Assembly: GCA_902805755.1 (NCBI GenBank)
Contig: CADCUA010000691.1
Span: 1 to 5,086 of the forward strand
Length of the DNA: 5,086 bases
Origin: an uncultured Lysobacter sp.
GTDB lineage: Bacteria > Pseudomonadota > Gammaproteobacteria > Xanthomonadales > Xanthomonadaceae
Reading direction: 5' to 3'
Of the stretch, positions 1-5,086 are shown piece by piece; the first letter of the stretch is position 1, and each line of letters opens with the position of its first letter. The notes under the pieces are model-generated. The model was not told the DNA's origin. It saw nothing but the letters and a program-made list of their open reading frames with translations, and did no database searches. The translations under genes and the position numbers were made by a program.

Positions 1-1
1 C

Positions 2-1411
2 ATTGGCGCCGGCTCCGCCGGACTCGTCTCGGCCTACATCGGTGCAGCCGTGAAGGCAAAAGTCGCGCTGATCGAAAAACACCGCATGGGCGGGGACTGC
101 CTCAACACCGGCTGCGTTCCATCAAAAGCCCTGCTTCGCACCGCGCGCCTGCTCGCACAGGTGCGCGACAGCCAGCGCTACGGCATTGCGCAGATGACGG
201 CGCAGTTCGACTTCGCCGATGCGATGCGGCGCGTGCAGGACGTCATCGCGAAGATCGAGCCGCACGATTCGATCGAACGCTACACCGCGCTCGGTGTCGA
301 TGTGATTCGCGGTGATGCGCGGCTGGTGTCGCCATGGGAAGTCGAGGTGGATGGCCGGCGTATCAGCGCGCGCAGCGTGATCCTCGCGACCGGCGCGCGT
401 CCGCGGGTGCCGGCGATCGAAGGCCTGGAACAGTGCGGCTATCTCACCAGCGAAACGGTCTGGCAATTGCGTGAACTGCCGCGGCGGCTGATCGTGCTGG
501 GCGGCGGCCCGATCGGCTGCGAGCTGGCGCAGGCGTTCGCGCGCTTCGGCAGCCACGTCACGCAGGTCGAAGTGGGCGCGCGCCTGCTGCCGCGTGAGGA
601 CGCCGACGCCGCTGCCGCGGTCGAAGCGCAGTTGCGCGCCGAGGGTGTGCAGATCGCGACCGGGCACCGCGCGCTGCGCGCCGAACGTGTGGATACCGGC
701 ACGCGGCTGGTCTGCATGCACGGCGACGCACAGGTCGAGTTCGAAGCCGATGCGGTGCTGGTCGCGTCGGGGCGCGTGGCGAATGTGGAAGGTTTCGGCC
801 TGGAAGAGCTCGGTGTGCGTCTCACCGGGCAGGGCACGATCGAGGCGGACGCATTGCTGCGTACGAATTTCCCGAACATCCACGTCTGCGGCGATGCGAC
901 CGGTCCCTACCAGTTCACGCATGTCGCCGCGCATCAGGCCTGGTATGCGGCGGTGAATGCGCTGCTCGCACCGTTCTGGTCGTTCGACGTGGATTACCGC
1001 GTCATCCCATGGGCGACGTTTACCGAGCCGGAAGTCGCGCGCGTGGGCCTGTCGGAAGACGAGGCGCGCGAGCGTGGCATCGCAGTGGAAGTCACCCGTT
1101 ACGGGCTGGACGATCTGGACCGCGCGATCGCCGACGGCGCCGACCGCGGCTTCGTCAAGGTGCTCACCGCGCCCGGCAAGGACCGCATCCTCGGCGCGAC
1201 GATCGTTGGTGCGCACGCGGCCGAGATGCTTGCCGAATTCGTGCTCGCGATGAAGCACGGCATCGGGCTCAACAAGCTGCTCGGCACGATCCACATCTAC
1301 CCGACGATGAGCGAAGCGAACAAATACGTGGCGGGTGCGTGGAAGCGTGCGCATGCACCACAGGCCACGTTGCGCTGGGCGCAGCGGTTCTTCGCATGGC
1401 GGCGTGCATGA
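2..1411 (+). CDS. FAD-dependent pyridine nucleotide-disulfide oxidoreductase, mercuric reductase/lipoamide dehydrogenase-like (5' end outside window)
   Basis: This is a flavoprotein disulfide reductase. Such enzymes pass electrons from NAD(P)H through FAD to a redox-active cysteine pair. The reading frame is open to the left edge, and its first in-window residues, IGAGSAG, are the FAD dinucleotide-binding loop, so only about ten residues (or a fused N-terminal domain) are missing. The GTG at position 50 is not the start. Counting 469 residues from nt 2, it shows the CLNTGC redox pair (Cys33, Cys38), ATGARP (129-134), the NAD(P)-binding GGGPIG (167-172) with an acidic residue after the second strand (Glu190, which favours NADH), the second FAD motif CGDATG (296-301), and the dimer-interface HIYPTMSE (431-438) with the catalytic His/Glu. 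The C-terminus ends FFAWRRA and lacks the vicinal Cys pair of true MerA, so mercuric reduction is unlikely. The real substrate is unknown. Its TGA overlaps the next ATG (ATGA). Confidence 0.93.
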   Translation: MGAGSAGLVSAYIGAAVKAKVALIEKHRMGGDCLNTGCVPSKALLRTARLLAQVRDSQRYGIAQMTAQFDFADAMRRVQDVIAKIEPHDSIERYTALGVDVIRGDARLVSPWEVEVDGRRISARSVILATGARPRVPAIEGLEQCGYLTSETVWQLRELPRRLIVLGGGPIGCELAQAFARFGSHVTQVEVGARLLPREDADAAAAVEAQLRAEGVQIATGHRALRAERVDTGTRLVCMHGDAQVEFEADAVLVASGRVANVEGFGLEELGVRLTGQGTIEADALLRTNFPNIHVCGDATGPYQFTHVAAHQAWYAAVNALLAPFWSFDVDYRVIPWATFTEPEVARVGLSEDEARERGIAVEVTRYGLDDLDRAIADGADRGFVKVLTAPGKDRILGATIVGAHAAEMLAEFVLAMKHGIGLNKLLGTIHIYPTMSEANKYVAGAWKRAHAPQATLRWAQRFFAWRRA

Positions 1412-2115
1412 GTCATCCCGGTGCGCTCGCACGCGTGAGCGTGATCGTGCCGGTCGGGCCGGGCGATTCGGTCTCGCCTGTTTTGCACAGCCAGCTTTGC
1501 GCGTTGCCGCGCGAGGCCGAAGTCATTGTTGTGCATGCCGGTACCGTGGGAGGACGCGAAGTGGCGTCCATTCCAGGCGATGCGCACGGCCCGCACTGGA
1601 AGACGCTCTACGCCGCAGCCGGACGCGCTGTGCAGCAGAACGCCGGAGCGGATGCCGCATGCCATGAATGGTTGTGGTTCGTGCATGCCGATTCGCAACT
1701 GTCGCCGCGCACGTTGCCGGCACTGTGCGGGTTCGTGCGGACGGGCGAGCCGGCGCTTGGCTACTTCGATCTGCAGTTCCTCGACGATGGCCCGGCGCTG
1801 ATGTGGCTCAACACGCTGGGCGCGAAGCTGCGCAGCCGGTGGCTGGGCCTGCCGTTCGGCGATCAGGGGCTGGTGATGCCGCGTGCGCTGTTCCGGTCGC
1901 TGGGTGGGTTCGATACTGCGGTTCGCTGCGGCGAGGACCATGAACTCGTCTGGCGCGCACGCCGCGCCGGCTATCGCCTGCGGCCGCTGGGTGCGCCGAT
2001 CTACACGAGCGCGCGCAAGTACGCGCAGCACGGGTGGGCCCGCACGACGGCTTGGCACCTTGCGGAAACCTGGCGCCAGGCCGGTCGTTTCGCCCGGCCC
2101 GGGAGCGGTGCATGA
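1408..2115 (+). CDS. TIGR04283-type family 2 glycosyltransferase (arsenosugar / rSAM-selenodomain associated transferase 2)
   Basis: A predicted cytosolic GT-A fold transferase of 235 residues, about the usual family length. Visible family landmarks are the N-terminal strand VSVIVPV (10-16), GRAVQQNAGA (72-81), WFVHADSQL (90-98, the DxD-like metal/nucleotide site), GYFDLQF (118-124), LRSRWLGLPFGDQG (141-154), the acidic GED (175-177), and TSARKY near residue 200. Members of this family sit beside TIGR04282 and ArsS-type radical SAM genes and are assigned to arsenosugar synthesis; the sugar donor and acceptor are not established. One oddity is that the usual N-terminal Asn-Glu after the first strand and the DGGSTDGT-like loop after the second are replaced by GPGD and HAGTVGG, so nucleotide binding may be altered. 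The start at 1408 was chosen for the 4-bp ATGA overlap with the flavoprotein. An in-frame ATG at 1396 would add four residues. No strong Shine-Dalgarno is visible, which suits translational coupling. Confidence 0.9.
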   Translation: MSHPGALARVSVIVPVGPGDSVSPVLHSQLCALPREAEVIVVHAGTVGGREVASIPGDAHGPHWKTLYAAAGRAVQQNAGADAACHEWLWFVHADSQLSPRTLPALCGFVRTGEPALGYFDLQFLDDGPALMWLNTLGAKLRSRWLGLPFGDQGLVMPRALFRSLGGFDTAVRCGEDHELVWRARRAGYRLRPLGAPIYTSARKYAQHGWARTTAWHLAETWRQAGRFARPGSGA

Positions 2116-2795
2116 CGGATGCGGGGCTGGCGATCTTCGTCAAGACGCCCGGCTATTCACCGGTCAAGACGCGGCTCGCCGTCGAGTGCGGGGACGATTA
2201 CGCCGAGGCGTGGTACACCCGCGCGGCTGCGGCAGTGTCTGCAGTGGCACGCCAGGCGGCCGAGCGGCTGGGCGTACACGTCTACTGGGCCGTGGCGGAA
2301 CCGGCTGCGCTCCACGAACGCTGCTGGACAGGTTTTGATGTTCTCTCGCAAGGAGAGGGCGGATTGGGCGAGCGCATGGCGAAGGTTCATGCAGAGCTCG
2401 TCGCCCGCCACGGGGGTGGCCTGCTGATCGGCGCCGACACGCCGCAGTTGTCGGTCGAGCTGCTGGCGCAGGCGGTGCACTGGATTCAGGCGCCGACGCC
2501 CAGACTCGTGTTGGGTCCTGCGCTCGATGGCGGTTTCTGGCTGTTCGGTGCAAACGTGGCACCGCCGCTGCACGCATGGACATCCGTGCGCTACAGCGAA
2601 GCGGACACGGCGGATCGTTTCATCGCGTCAATCGCGCCGGACGGGTCGTGGCAACAACTGCCGATGCTGGTGGATGTGGATCATCGCCCCGACCTGCGCA
2701 AGGTGCTCGAAGCGCTGCAGCGGTTGCCTCAACCGACGGACGAGCAGCGCGCGCTCGCGCGGTGGATGCTTGAACACGAGGAGGTGATGCGGTGA
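2112..2795 (+). CDS. TIGR04282 / DUF2064 glycosyltransferase-like protein (arsenosugar / rSAM-selenodomain associated transferase 1)
   Basis: A 227-residue GT-A/nucleotidyltransferase-like protein. The family signature is clear: FVKTPGYSPVKTRLA (9-23, the basic nucleotide-binding loop), GEGGLGERM (81-89), LIGADTPQL (105-113, the metal-binding Asp), GPALDGGFWLFG (135-146), and DVDHRPDL (188-195). Known members neighbour ArsS-type radical SAM genes together with TIGR04283, as here, and are annotated as arsenosugar biosynthesis transferases. The exact reaction is unproven; the fold suggests activating or transferring a sugar or polyol phosphate. The ATG at 2112 overlaps the preceding TGA (ATGA) and has GGGAG at 2101-2105, 6 nt upstream. 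The C-terminus is normal, with no sign of truncation. The last codons (Glu-Glu-Val-Met) are written as a near-consensus Shine-Dalgarno for a start at 2792. Confidence 0.93.
   Translation: MTDAGLAIFVKTPGYSPVKTRLAVECGDDYAEAWYTRAAAAVSAVARQAAERLGVHVYWAVAEPAALHERCWTGFDVLSQGEGGLGERMAKVHAELVARHGGGLLIGADTPQLSVELLAQAVHWIQAPTPRLVLGPALDGGFWLFGANVAPPLHAWTSVRYSEADTADRFIASIAPDGSWQQLPMLVDVDHRPDLRKVLEALQRLPQPTDEQRALARWMLEHEEVMR
2778..2788 (+). promoter_or_regulatory. Near-perfect Shine-Dalgarno inside the end of the TIGR04282 gene
   Basis: The bases GAGGAGGTGAT match the anti-Shine-Dalgarno complement AAGGAGGTGAT at 10 of 11 positions. The GGAGG core (2780-2784) lies 7 nt before the GTG at 2792, which itself overlaps the TIGR04282 stop as GTGA. 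This is the strongest ribosome-binding site in the window. It argues that something is, or once was, translated from 2792. An ATG at 2787 hits a stop after two codons and is not a useful start. Confidence 0.6.
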
Positions 2796-3061
2796 ATCGG
2801 AGCTATGCCACGTGTAGTGCTTCCGGCCGTGATCCCGTGATTCACGCGGTTGATGGTGCTGCGCCCGAGGATCATGCGTCGGTGCGTCGCACGGCCTCGC
2901 ATCGAATGGTTGTACGTCATCAAAGGTCGAATCCTGTACGCATTGCGTTCCGGACTCATGGCGCCAGCCGCATCCCATTTGCGGAGAATCGACGGGCAAC
3001 GCAACTCACCGTCATAAGCCCGCTGCGTCCGATGCAATGCATGAAGGCGGAACGGCCGTGA
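2792..3061 (+). CDS. Small hypothetical protein, unrecognised (possibly a decayed gene or leader)
   Basis: An 89-residue ORF that I do not recognise. In favour: an almost ideal Shine-Dalgarno 7 nt before the GTG start, a GTGA overlap with the TIGR04282 stop, and a matching GTGA overlap at its own end with the sterol-desaturase-like gene, so it would fill the one gap in an otherwise gapless operon. Against: the product has no domain, no signal peptide and no membrane segment that I can see. It is rich in Arg, His and Ser, and by hand count only about 57% of its codons end in G/C, far below its neighbours. Local GC is also lower (about 59% across 2841-3017). A second reading frame in the same stretch (ATG 2853 to TAA 3017, 54 residues, containing PRIEWLYVIKGRILYALRSG) has a better third-position GC of about 69% but no ribosome-binding site. 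It may be a real accessory peptide, a frameshifted remnant, or spacer DNA whose start merely couples translation. Confidence 0.33.
   Translation: MNRSYATCSASGRDPVIHAVDGAAPEDHASVRRTASHRMVVRHQRSNPVRIAFRTHGASRIPFAENRRATQLTVISPLRPMQCMKAERP
3044..3050 (+). promoter_or_regulatory. Ribosome-binding site that favours the GTG start of the sterol-desaturase-like gene
   Basis: AAGGCGG differs from AAGGAGG at one base and lies 7 nt before the GTG at 3058. The competing in-frame ATG at 3037 has no purine-rich stretch before it. This site is the reason for choosing 3058. Confidence 0.5.
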
Positions 3062-3924
3062 TCCAGTTCGACCCCGGCGTGCTGCTCGCGAACGAAGGCG
3101 CACTGCGCCTGCTTGGTTTCGCGTTCGCACTCGTGGTGCTGATCGCCGCCGAGCGCTGGCGACCGTTTCGCAGCGACGCACGTCCGGAGCGGTCGCTTGG
3201 GGTCAGCCCGCGGCAGCGTGCGAATTTCGCACTCGCGCTTATCGATACCGCGTTGCTGCGCTTCGCGTTTCCGCTGCTTGCGGTGGGGCTCGCCGTCGAG
3301 GTTGAACGTCGCGGAGGAGGCCTGTTCGGGATGGTTGCGTGGCCGGGCCTGCTGGAAGGTGTGGTTGCCGTGCTCGTGTTCGACTTCGCGATCTACTGGC
3401 AGCATCGCGCGACGCATCGCGTCGCGTGGCTGTGGCCCCTGCATCGCGTGCATCACAGCGACCTTGCGATCGACGTCAGCACCGGCCTGCGTTTCCATCC
3501 GCTGGAAATCGCGCTGTCGATGGGCATCAAGCTGGGACTGGTCGCTCTGCTCGGTCCGGCGCCGCTTGCGGTGATGGTGTTCGAGCTGTGGCTCTCGGTC
3601 GGCAGCCTGTTCACGCATGCGAACATCGCGCTGCCGGCGCGCGTCGAGTCGACCGTGCGTGCACTGCTGGTCACCCCGACGATGCACCGGATCCATCATT
3701 CCCTGCGTCGCGAGGAAACCGACAGCAATTACGGTTTCAACCTGTCGCTGTGGGACCGGCTCTTCGGCAGTTACCGTAGCCATGCGCTGCAGCCTCCGCG
3801 CGAGATGCTGCTGGGCCTCGCGTCCTGGCGCGATGCGCCTTCGCAGCGGCTTCGCTCCTTGCTGCTGCAACCGCTCAAGCGTGATGCGCACACCCGTTCC
3901 AACGAGGGACCCCGCAATGCATGA
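3058..3924 (+). CDS. Fatty acid hydroxylase / sterol desaturase family membrane protein
   Basis: An integral-membrane non-haem di-iron oxygenase of the fatty acid hydroxylase superfamily (PF04116 type). These enzymes use O2 and reducing equivalents to hydroxylate or desaturate lipid substrates. Numbering from GTG 3058 (288 residues), the three histidine boxes are intact: HRATH (116-120), HRVHH (129-133) and HRIHH (210-214), with FHPLE (146-150) and the THAN motif (186-189) that are also typical of the family. Hydrophobic segments near residues 15-31, 58-80, 98-113 and 150-175 fit a four-helix membrane core with the His boxes on the cytoplasmic face. An in-frame ATG at 3037 would add seven residues but lacks a ribosome-binding site. 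The 3' end overlaps arsS by 8 bp. The substrate is unknown. Its position inside an arsenosugar-type operon suggests, by inference only, action on a lipid or organoarsenical. No dedicated ferredoxin or reductase is seen unless the upstream flavoprotein serves. Confidence 0.92.
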   Translation: MIQFDPGVLLANEGALRLLGFAFALVVLIAAERWRPFRSDARPERSLGVSPRQRANFALALIDTALLRFAFPLLAVGLAVEVERRGGGLFGMVAWPGLLEGVVAVLVFDFAIYWQHRATHRVAWLWPLHRVHHSDLAIDVSTGLRFHPLEIALSMGIKLGLVALLGPAPLAVMVFELWLSVGSLFTHANIALPARVESTVRALLVTPTMHRIHHSLRREETDSNYGFNLSLWDRLFGSYRSHALQPPREMLLGLASWRDAPSQRLRSLLLQPLKRDAHTRSNEGPRNA

Positions 3925-4891
3925 CACCTGGCCACTGCTGCGCGAGAGCGATTTCCCGCGCATCCGGCGCGGACGCGTGCAGACGCTGCAGCTCAATCTG
4001 GGCTACCGCTGCAATCTGAGCTGCATCCATTGTCACGTCGCCGCCGGACCGCGGCGTACCGAACGCATGGAGCACGAAACGATGGAACTGGCGCTCGACG
4101 TTGCAGCCCGCCACGGCATCGGCATGCTGGATCTGACCGGCGGCTCGCCGGAGATGAACCCGGAGTTCCGTTGGCTGGTGGGCGCGGCGCGCGCGGCCGG
4201 GCTGCACGTCATGGACCGGCTCAATCCCACCATCATGGAAGAGCCGGGCTACGAATGGGTGGGCGAGTTTCTCGCGCAACACCGCGTGGAAGCGGTCGCT
4301 TCGCTGCCGTGCTACAGCCAGGCAAATGTCGACGAACAGCGCGGGCAGGGCGTGTTCGAGTCATCGATCCGTGCGCTGCGCACGCTCAATGCGCTCGGCT
4401 ACGGGGTGGAGGGCAGCGGACTCGTGCTCAACCTGGTCTACAACCCGAACGGTGCATTCCTGCCGCCGGACCAGGTGAAGCTCGAAGCCGATTACCGCCG
4501 GCTGCTCGCGGACAACTTTGGCATTGTGTTCAACCACCTGTTTGCGCTGGCGAACATGCCGATCCAGCGCTACGGCTCGTGGCTGCTGTCGAAAGGACGC
4601 TTCGCCGATTACATGGCGACGCTCAAGGGCGCGCACCAGGCGTCGAATCTCGCGAGCGTCATGTGCCGCTCGCTGATCAGCGTGGACTACCTCGGCTATC
4701 TGTACGACTGCGACTTCAACCAGATGCTGCACCTGCCACTGGGCCACGCCGAGCCGGTGCTGGCCGGCACGCAGCGGCCGCACCTGCGTGATCTGCTGGA
4801 CCACGATATTCCGCGCGCGATCGCGACGGCCGAGCACTGCTATGGCTGCACGGCCGGGCAGGGCTCGAGCTGCGGTGGCGCGTTGGTCTGA
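3917..4891 (+). CDS. arsS: ArsS-type radical SAM protein (TIGR04167, C-terminal Cys-rich DUF3641 domain)
   Basis: A 324-residue radical SAM enzyme. The N-terminal core carries the 4Fe-4S motif CNLSCIHC (Cys32, Cys36, Cys39) after strand LQLNLGY, then LDLTGGSPEMNPEF (71-84, the GG-type SAM-binding strand) and the family stretch ASLPCYSQANVDEQRGQG (128-145, with Cys132). The C-terminal domain has MCRSLISVDYLG (249-260), LYDCDFNQML (262-271) and the closing CYGCTAGQGSSCGG (Cys308, Cys311, Cys319). These match ArsS, which adds the 5'-deoxyadenosyl radical of SAM to dimethylarsenite, giving the arsenosugar precursor. Some relatives carry selenocysteine in the C-terminal region; here every such position is an ordinary Cys codon. 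The ATG at 3917 is preceded by GAGGGA (3904-3909) at 7 nt and overlaps the previous stop by 8 bp. ArsM, which would make the methylated arsenic substrate, is not in the window, so the arsenic assignment comes from family membership. Confidence 0.9.
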   Translation: MHDTWPLLRESDFPRIRRGRVQTLQLNLGYRCNLSCIHCHVAAGPRRTERMEHETMELALDVAARHGIGMLDLTGGSPEMNPEFRWLVGAARAAGLHVMDRLNPTIMEEPGYEWVGEFLAQHRVEAVASLPCYSQANVDEQRGQGVFESSIRALRTLNALGYGVEGSGLVLNLVYNPNGAFLPPDQVKLEADYRRLLADNFGIVFNHLFALANMPIQRYGSWLLSKGRFADYMATLKGAHQASNLASVMCRSLISVDYLGYLYDCDFNQMLHLPLGHAEPVLAGTQRPHLRDLLDHDIPRAIATAEHCYGCTAGQGSSCGGALV

Positions 4892-4955
4892 GCGTTGCGG
4901 CTTTCTGGGCCGCGGCGTCTGCCCCGCAGTGCGAGCAATCGTGACGGCGCGGTCT

Positions 4956-4981
4956 CGCTGCGCACGCCATCGGGCGCAGCG
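4956..4981 (+). terminator. GC-rich hairpin downstream of arsS, possible terminator or mRNA-end structure
   Basis: A perfect 8-bp inverted repeat: CGCTGCGC (4956-4963) and GCGCAGCG (4974-4981), with a 10-nt loop. It lies 64 nt after the arsS stop and would be a very stable RNA stem. No T-run follows (the next bases are CGTTGGTCT), so it is not a classical intrinsic terminator. It could protect the 3' end of the operon mRNA or be a pause site for Rho-dependent termination. A weaker 5-bp stem, GCGGC (4897-4901) with GCCGC (4909-4913), sits nearer the stop. Confidence 0.3.
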
Positions 4982-4990
4982 CGTTGGTCT
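4979..4990 (+). repeat. 12-bp direct repeat of the arsS 3' end
   Basis: GCGCGTTGGTCT occurs at 4878-4889, covering the last codons of arsS and the first base of its stop, and again here 101 bp later. Both copies run into a stop triplet in the same register (TGA in arsS, TAG here). Upstream of each copy there is a further collinear match: ATCGCGACGGC at 4820-4830 against ATCGTGACGGC at 4938-4948. The second copy may be a decayed partial duplication of the arsS tail. Confidence 0.45.
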
Positions 4991-4998
4991 AGTCGGAG

Positions 4999-5086
4999 GG
5001 CTTGTGCAATCGCGGCTGCTTGAAAGGTCCGGAAGCTCGTCAGCTCGTCAGCTCAGCAGCTCAGCAGCTCAGCAGCTCAACAAGCC
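4999..5086 (+). repeat. 7-bp inverted repeat enclosing the right-edge tandem array
   Basis: GGCTTGT (4999-5005) is exactly complementary to ACAAGCC (5080-5086), the last seven bases of the window. Nested inside, GCTGCT (5015-5020) can pair with AGCAGC (5071-5076). Together they could fold into a long imperfect hairpin with the tandem repeat on its 3' side. The pairing may extend past the window edge. The function is unknown. Confidence 0.4.
5034..5081 (+). repeat. Six-copy 8-bp tandem repeat
   Basis: Six head-to-tail octamers: AGCTCGTC twice, AGCTCAGC three times, then AGCTCAAC. All share AGCTC, and the variation is confined to the last three bases. The two different sub-arrays suggest stepwise slippage. 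No coding region with a start or stop covers the array in this window. Because 8 is not a multiple of 3, copy-number change would shift the frame of any gene that ran through it. Confidence 0.85.

Noticed and set aside
50..52. GTG as the start of the flavoprotein
   Set aside because: The frame is open to the left edge and encodes the FAD-binding IGAGSAG before this codon, so the true start is upstream of the window.
122..1432. Long antisense open frame (436 codons) opposite the flavoprotein gene
   Set aside because: High-GC genes commonly leave the complementary frame open. The product is Arg/His/Asp-rich without motifs, while the + strand has full flavoprotein signatures.
2915..2940. GGTCGAATCC resembling a tRNA T-arm
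   Set aside because: The loop is one base short, the stem pairs at only about three positions, and no acceptor, D or anticodon arms can be placed upstream.
2910..2940. TTGTAC and TGTACG as an internal promoter, and the repeated TGTACG as an operator
   Set aside because: The -10 candidates match poorly at every acceptable spacing, and the two TGTACG copies are too short to call an operator by eye.
3617..3916. N-terminal extension of arsS by 100 codons
   Set aside because: It overlaps the hydroxylase gene including its third His box, reads as an Arg/Ser/Cys-rich shadow, and the ATG at 3917 has a good ribosome-binding site and family-typical length.
2956..3996. Antisense open frame (346 codons) opposite the hydroxylase gene
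   Set aside because: The composition is Gln/Arg/His-rich with no domain, and it is explained by the mirrored codon bias of the + strand gene with its three His boxes.
4889..4891. TGA of arsS as a possible selenocysteine codon
   Set aside because: The family's conserved C-terminus is complete before it, and the 18-codon read-through (SVAAFWAAASAPQCEQS and then a stop) shows no family motif.
4979..4995. GTTGGTC as part of an integron attC core
   Set aside because: It does not fit GTTRRRY and has no partner RYYYAAC at a suitable distance.

Overview
The window is about 65-68% GC by eye, with dense coding on the + strand and third codon positions dominated by G/C. This fits a high-GC proteobacterium, probably a gamma- or betaproteobacterium (for example the Xanthomonadales). 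That is an inference from composition and gene content, because no phylogenetic marker is present. No mobile element, rRNA, tRNA or CRISPR array was seen.

Layout, left to right, all on the + strand. (1) The 3' bulk of a flavoprotein disulfide reductase of the lipoamide dehydrogenase/mercuric reductase class (2-1411). The window begins inside its FAD-binding motif. (2) A family-2-like glycosyltransferase of the TIGR04283 type (1408-2115). (3) A DUF2064/TIGR04282 nucleotidyl/glycosyltransferase-like protein (2112-2795). (4) A 262-bp, lower-GC stretch holding a small ORF of unknown status (2792-3061), which starts behind a near-perfect Shine-Dalgarno. (5) A membrane fatty acid hydroxylase/sterol desaturase family protein with its three histidine boxes (3058-3924). 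(6) A radical SAM protein of the ArsS/TIGR04167 (rSAM plus Cys-rich DUF3641 domain) type (3917-4891). (7) A non-coding tail (4892-5086) with a GC-rich hairpin, a 12-bp repeat of the arsS 3' end, and a six-copy 8-bp tandem repeat enclosed by a 7-bp inverted repeat at the right edge.

Each gene overlaps the next by a few bases (ATGA, ATGA, GTGA, GTGA, then 8 bp), so the set reads as one translationally coupled operon. TIGR04282, TIGR04283 and ArsS are a known genomic partnership (the 'rSAM/selenodomain' genes), now tied to arsenosugar biosynthesis. ArsS joins the 5'-deoxyadenosyl group of SAM to dimethylarsenite, and the two transferases are presumed to remodel the product. The less standard parts are the integral-membrane di-iron hydroxylase and the flavoprotein disulfide reductase coupled to this set. 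A working hypothesis is that the operon makes a membrane-associated or lipid-linked organoarsenical (an arsenolipid-type product) with its own redox partner. No arsM, arsR, arsC or arsB is visible in the window, so the arsenic link rests only on family membership.
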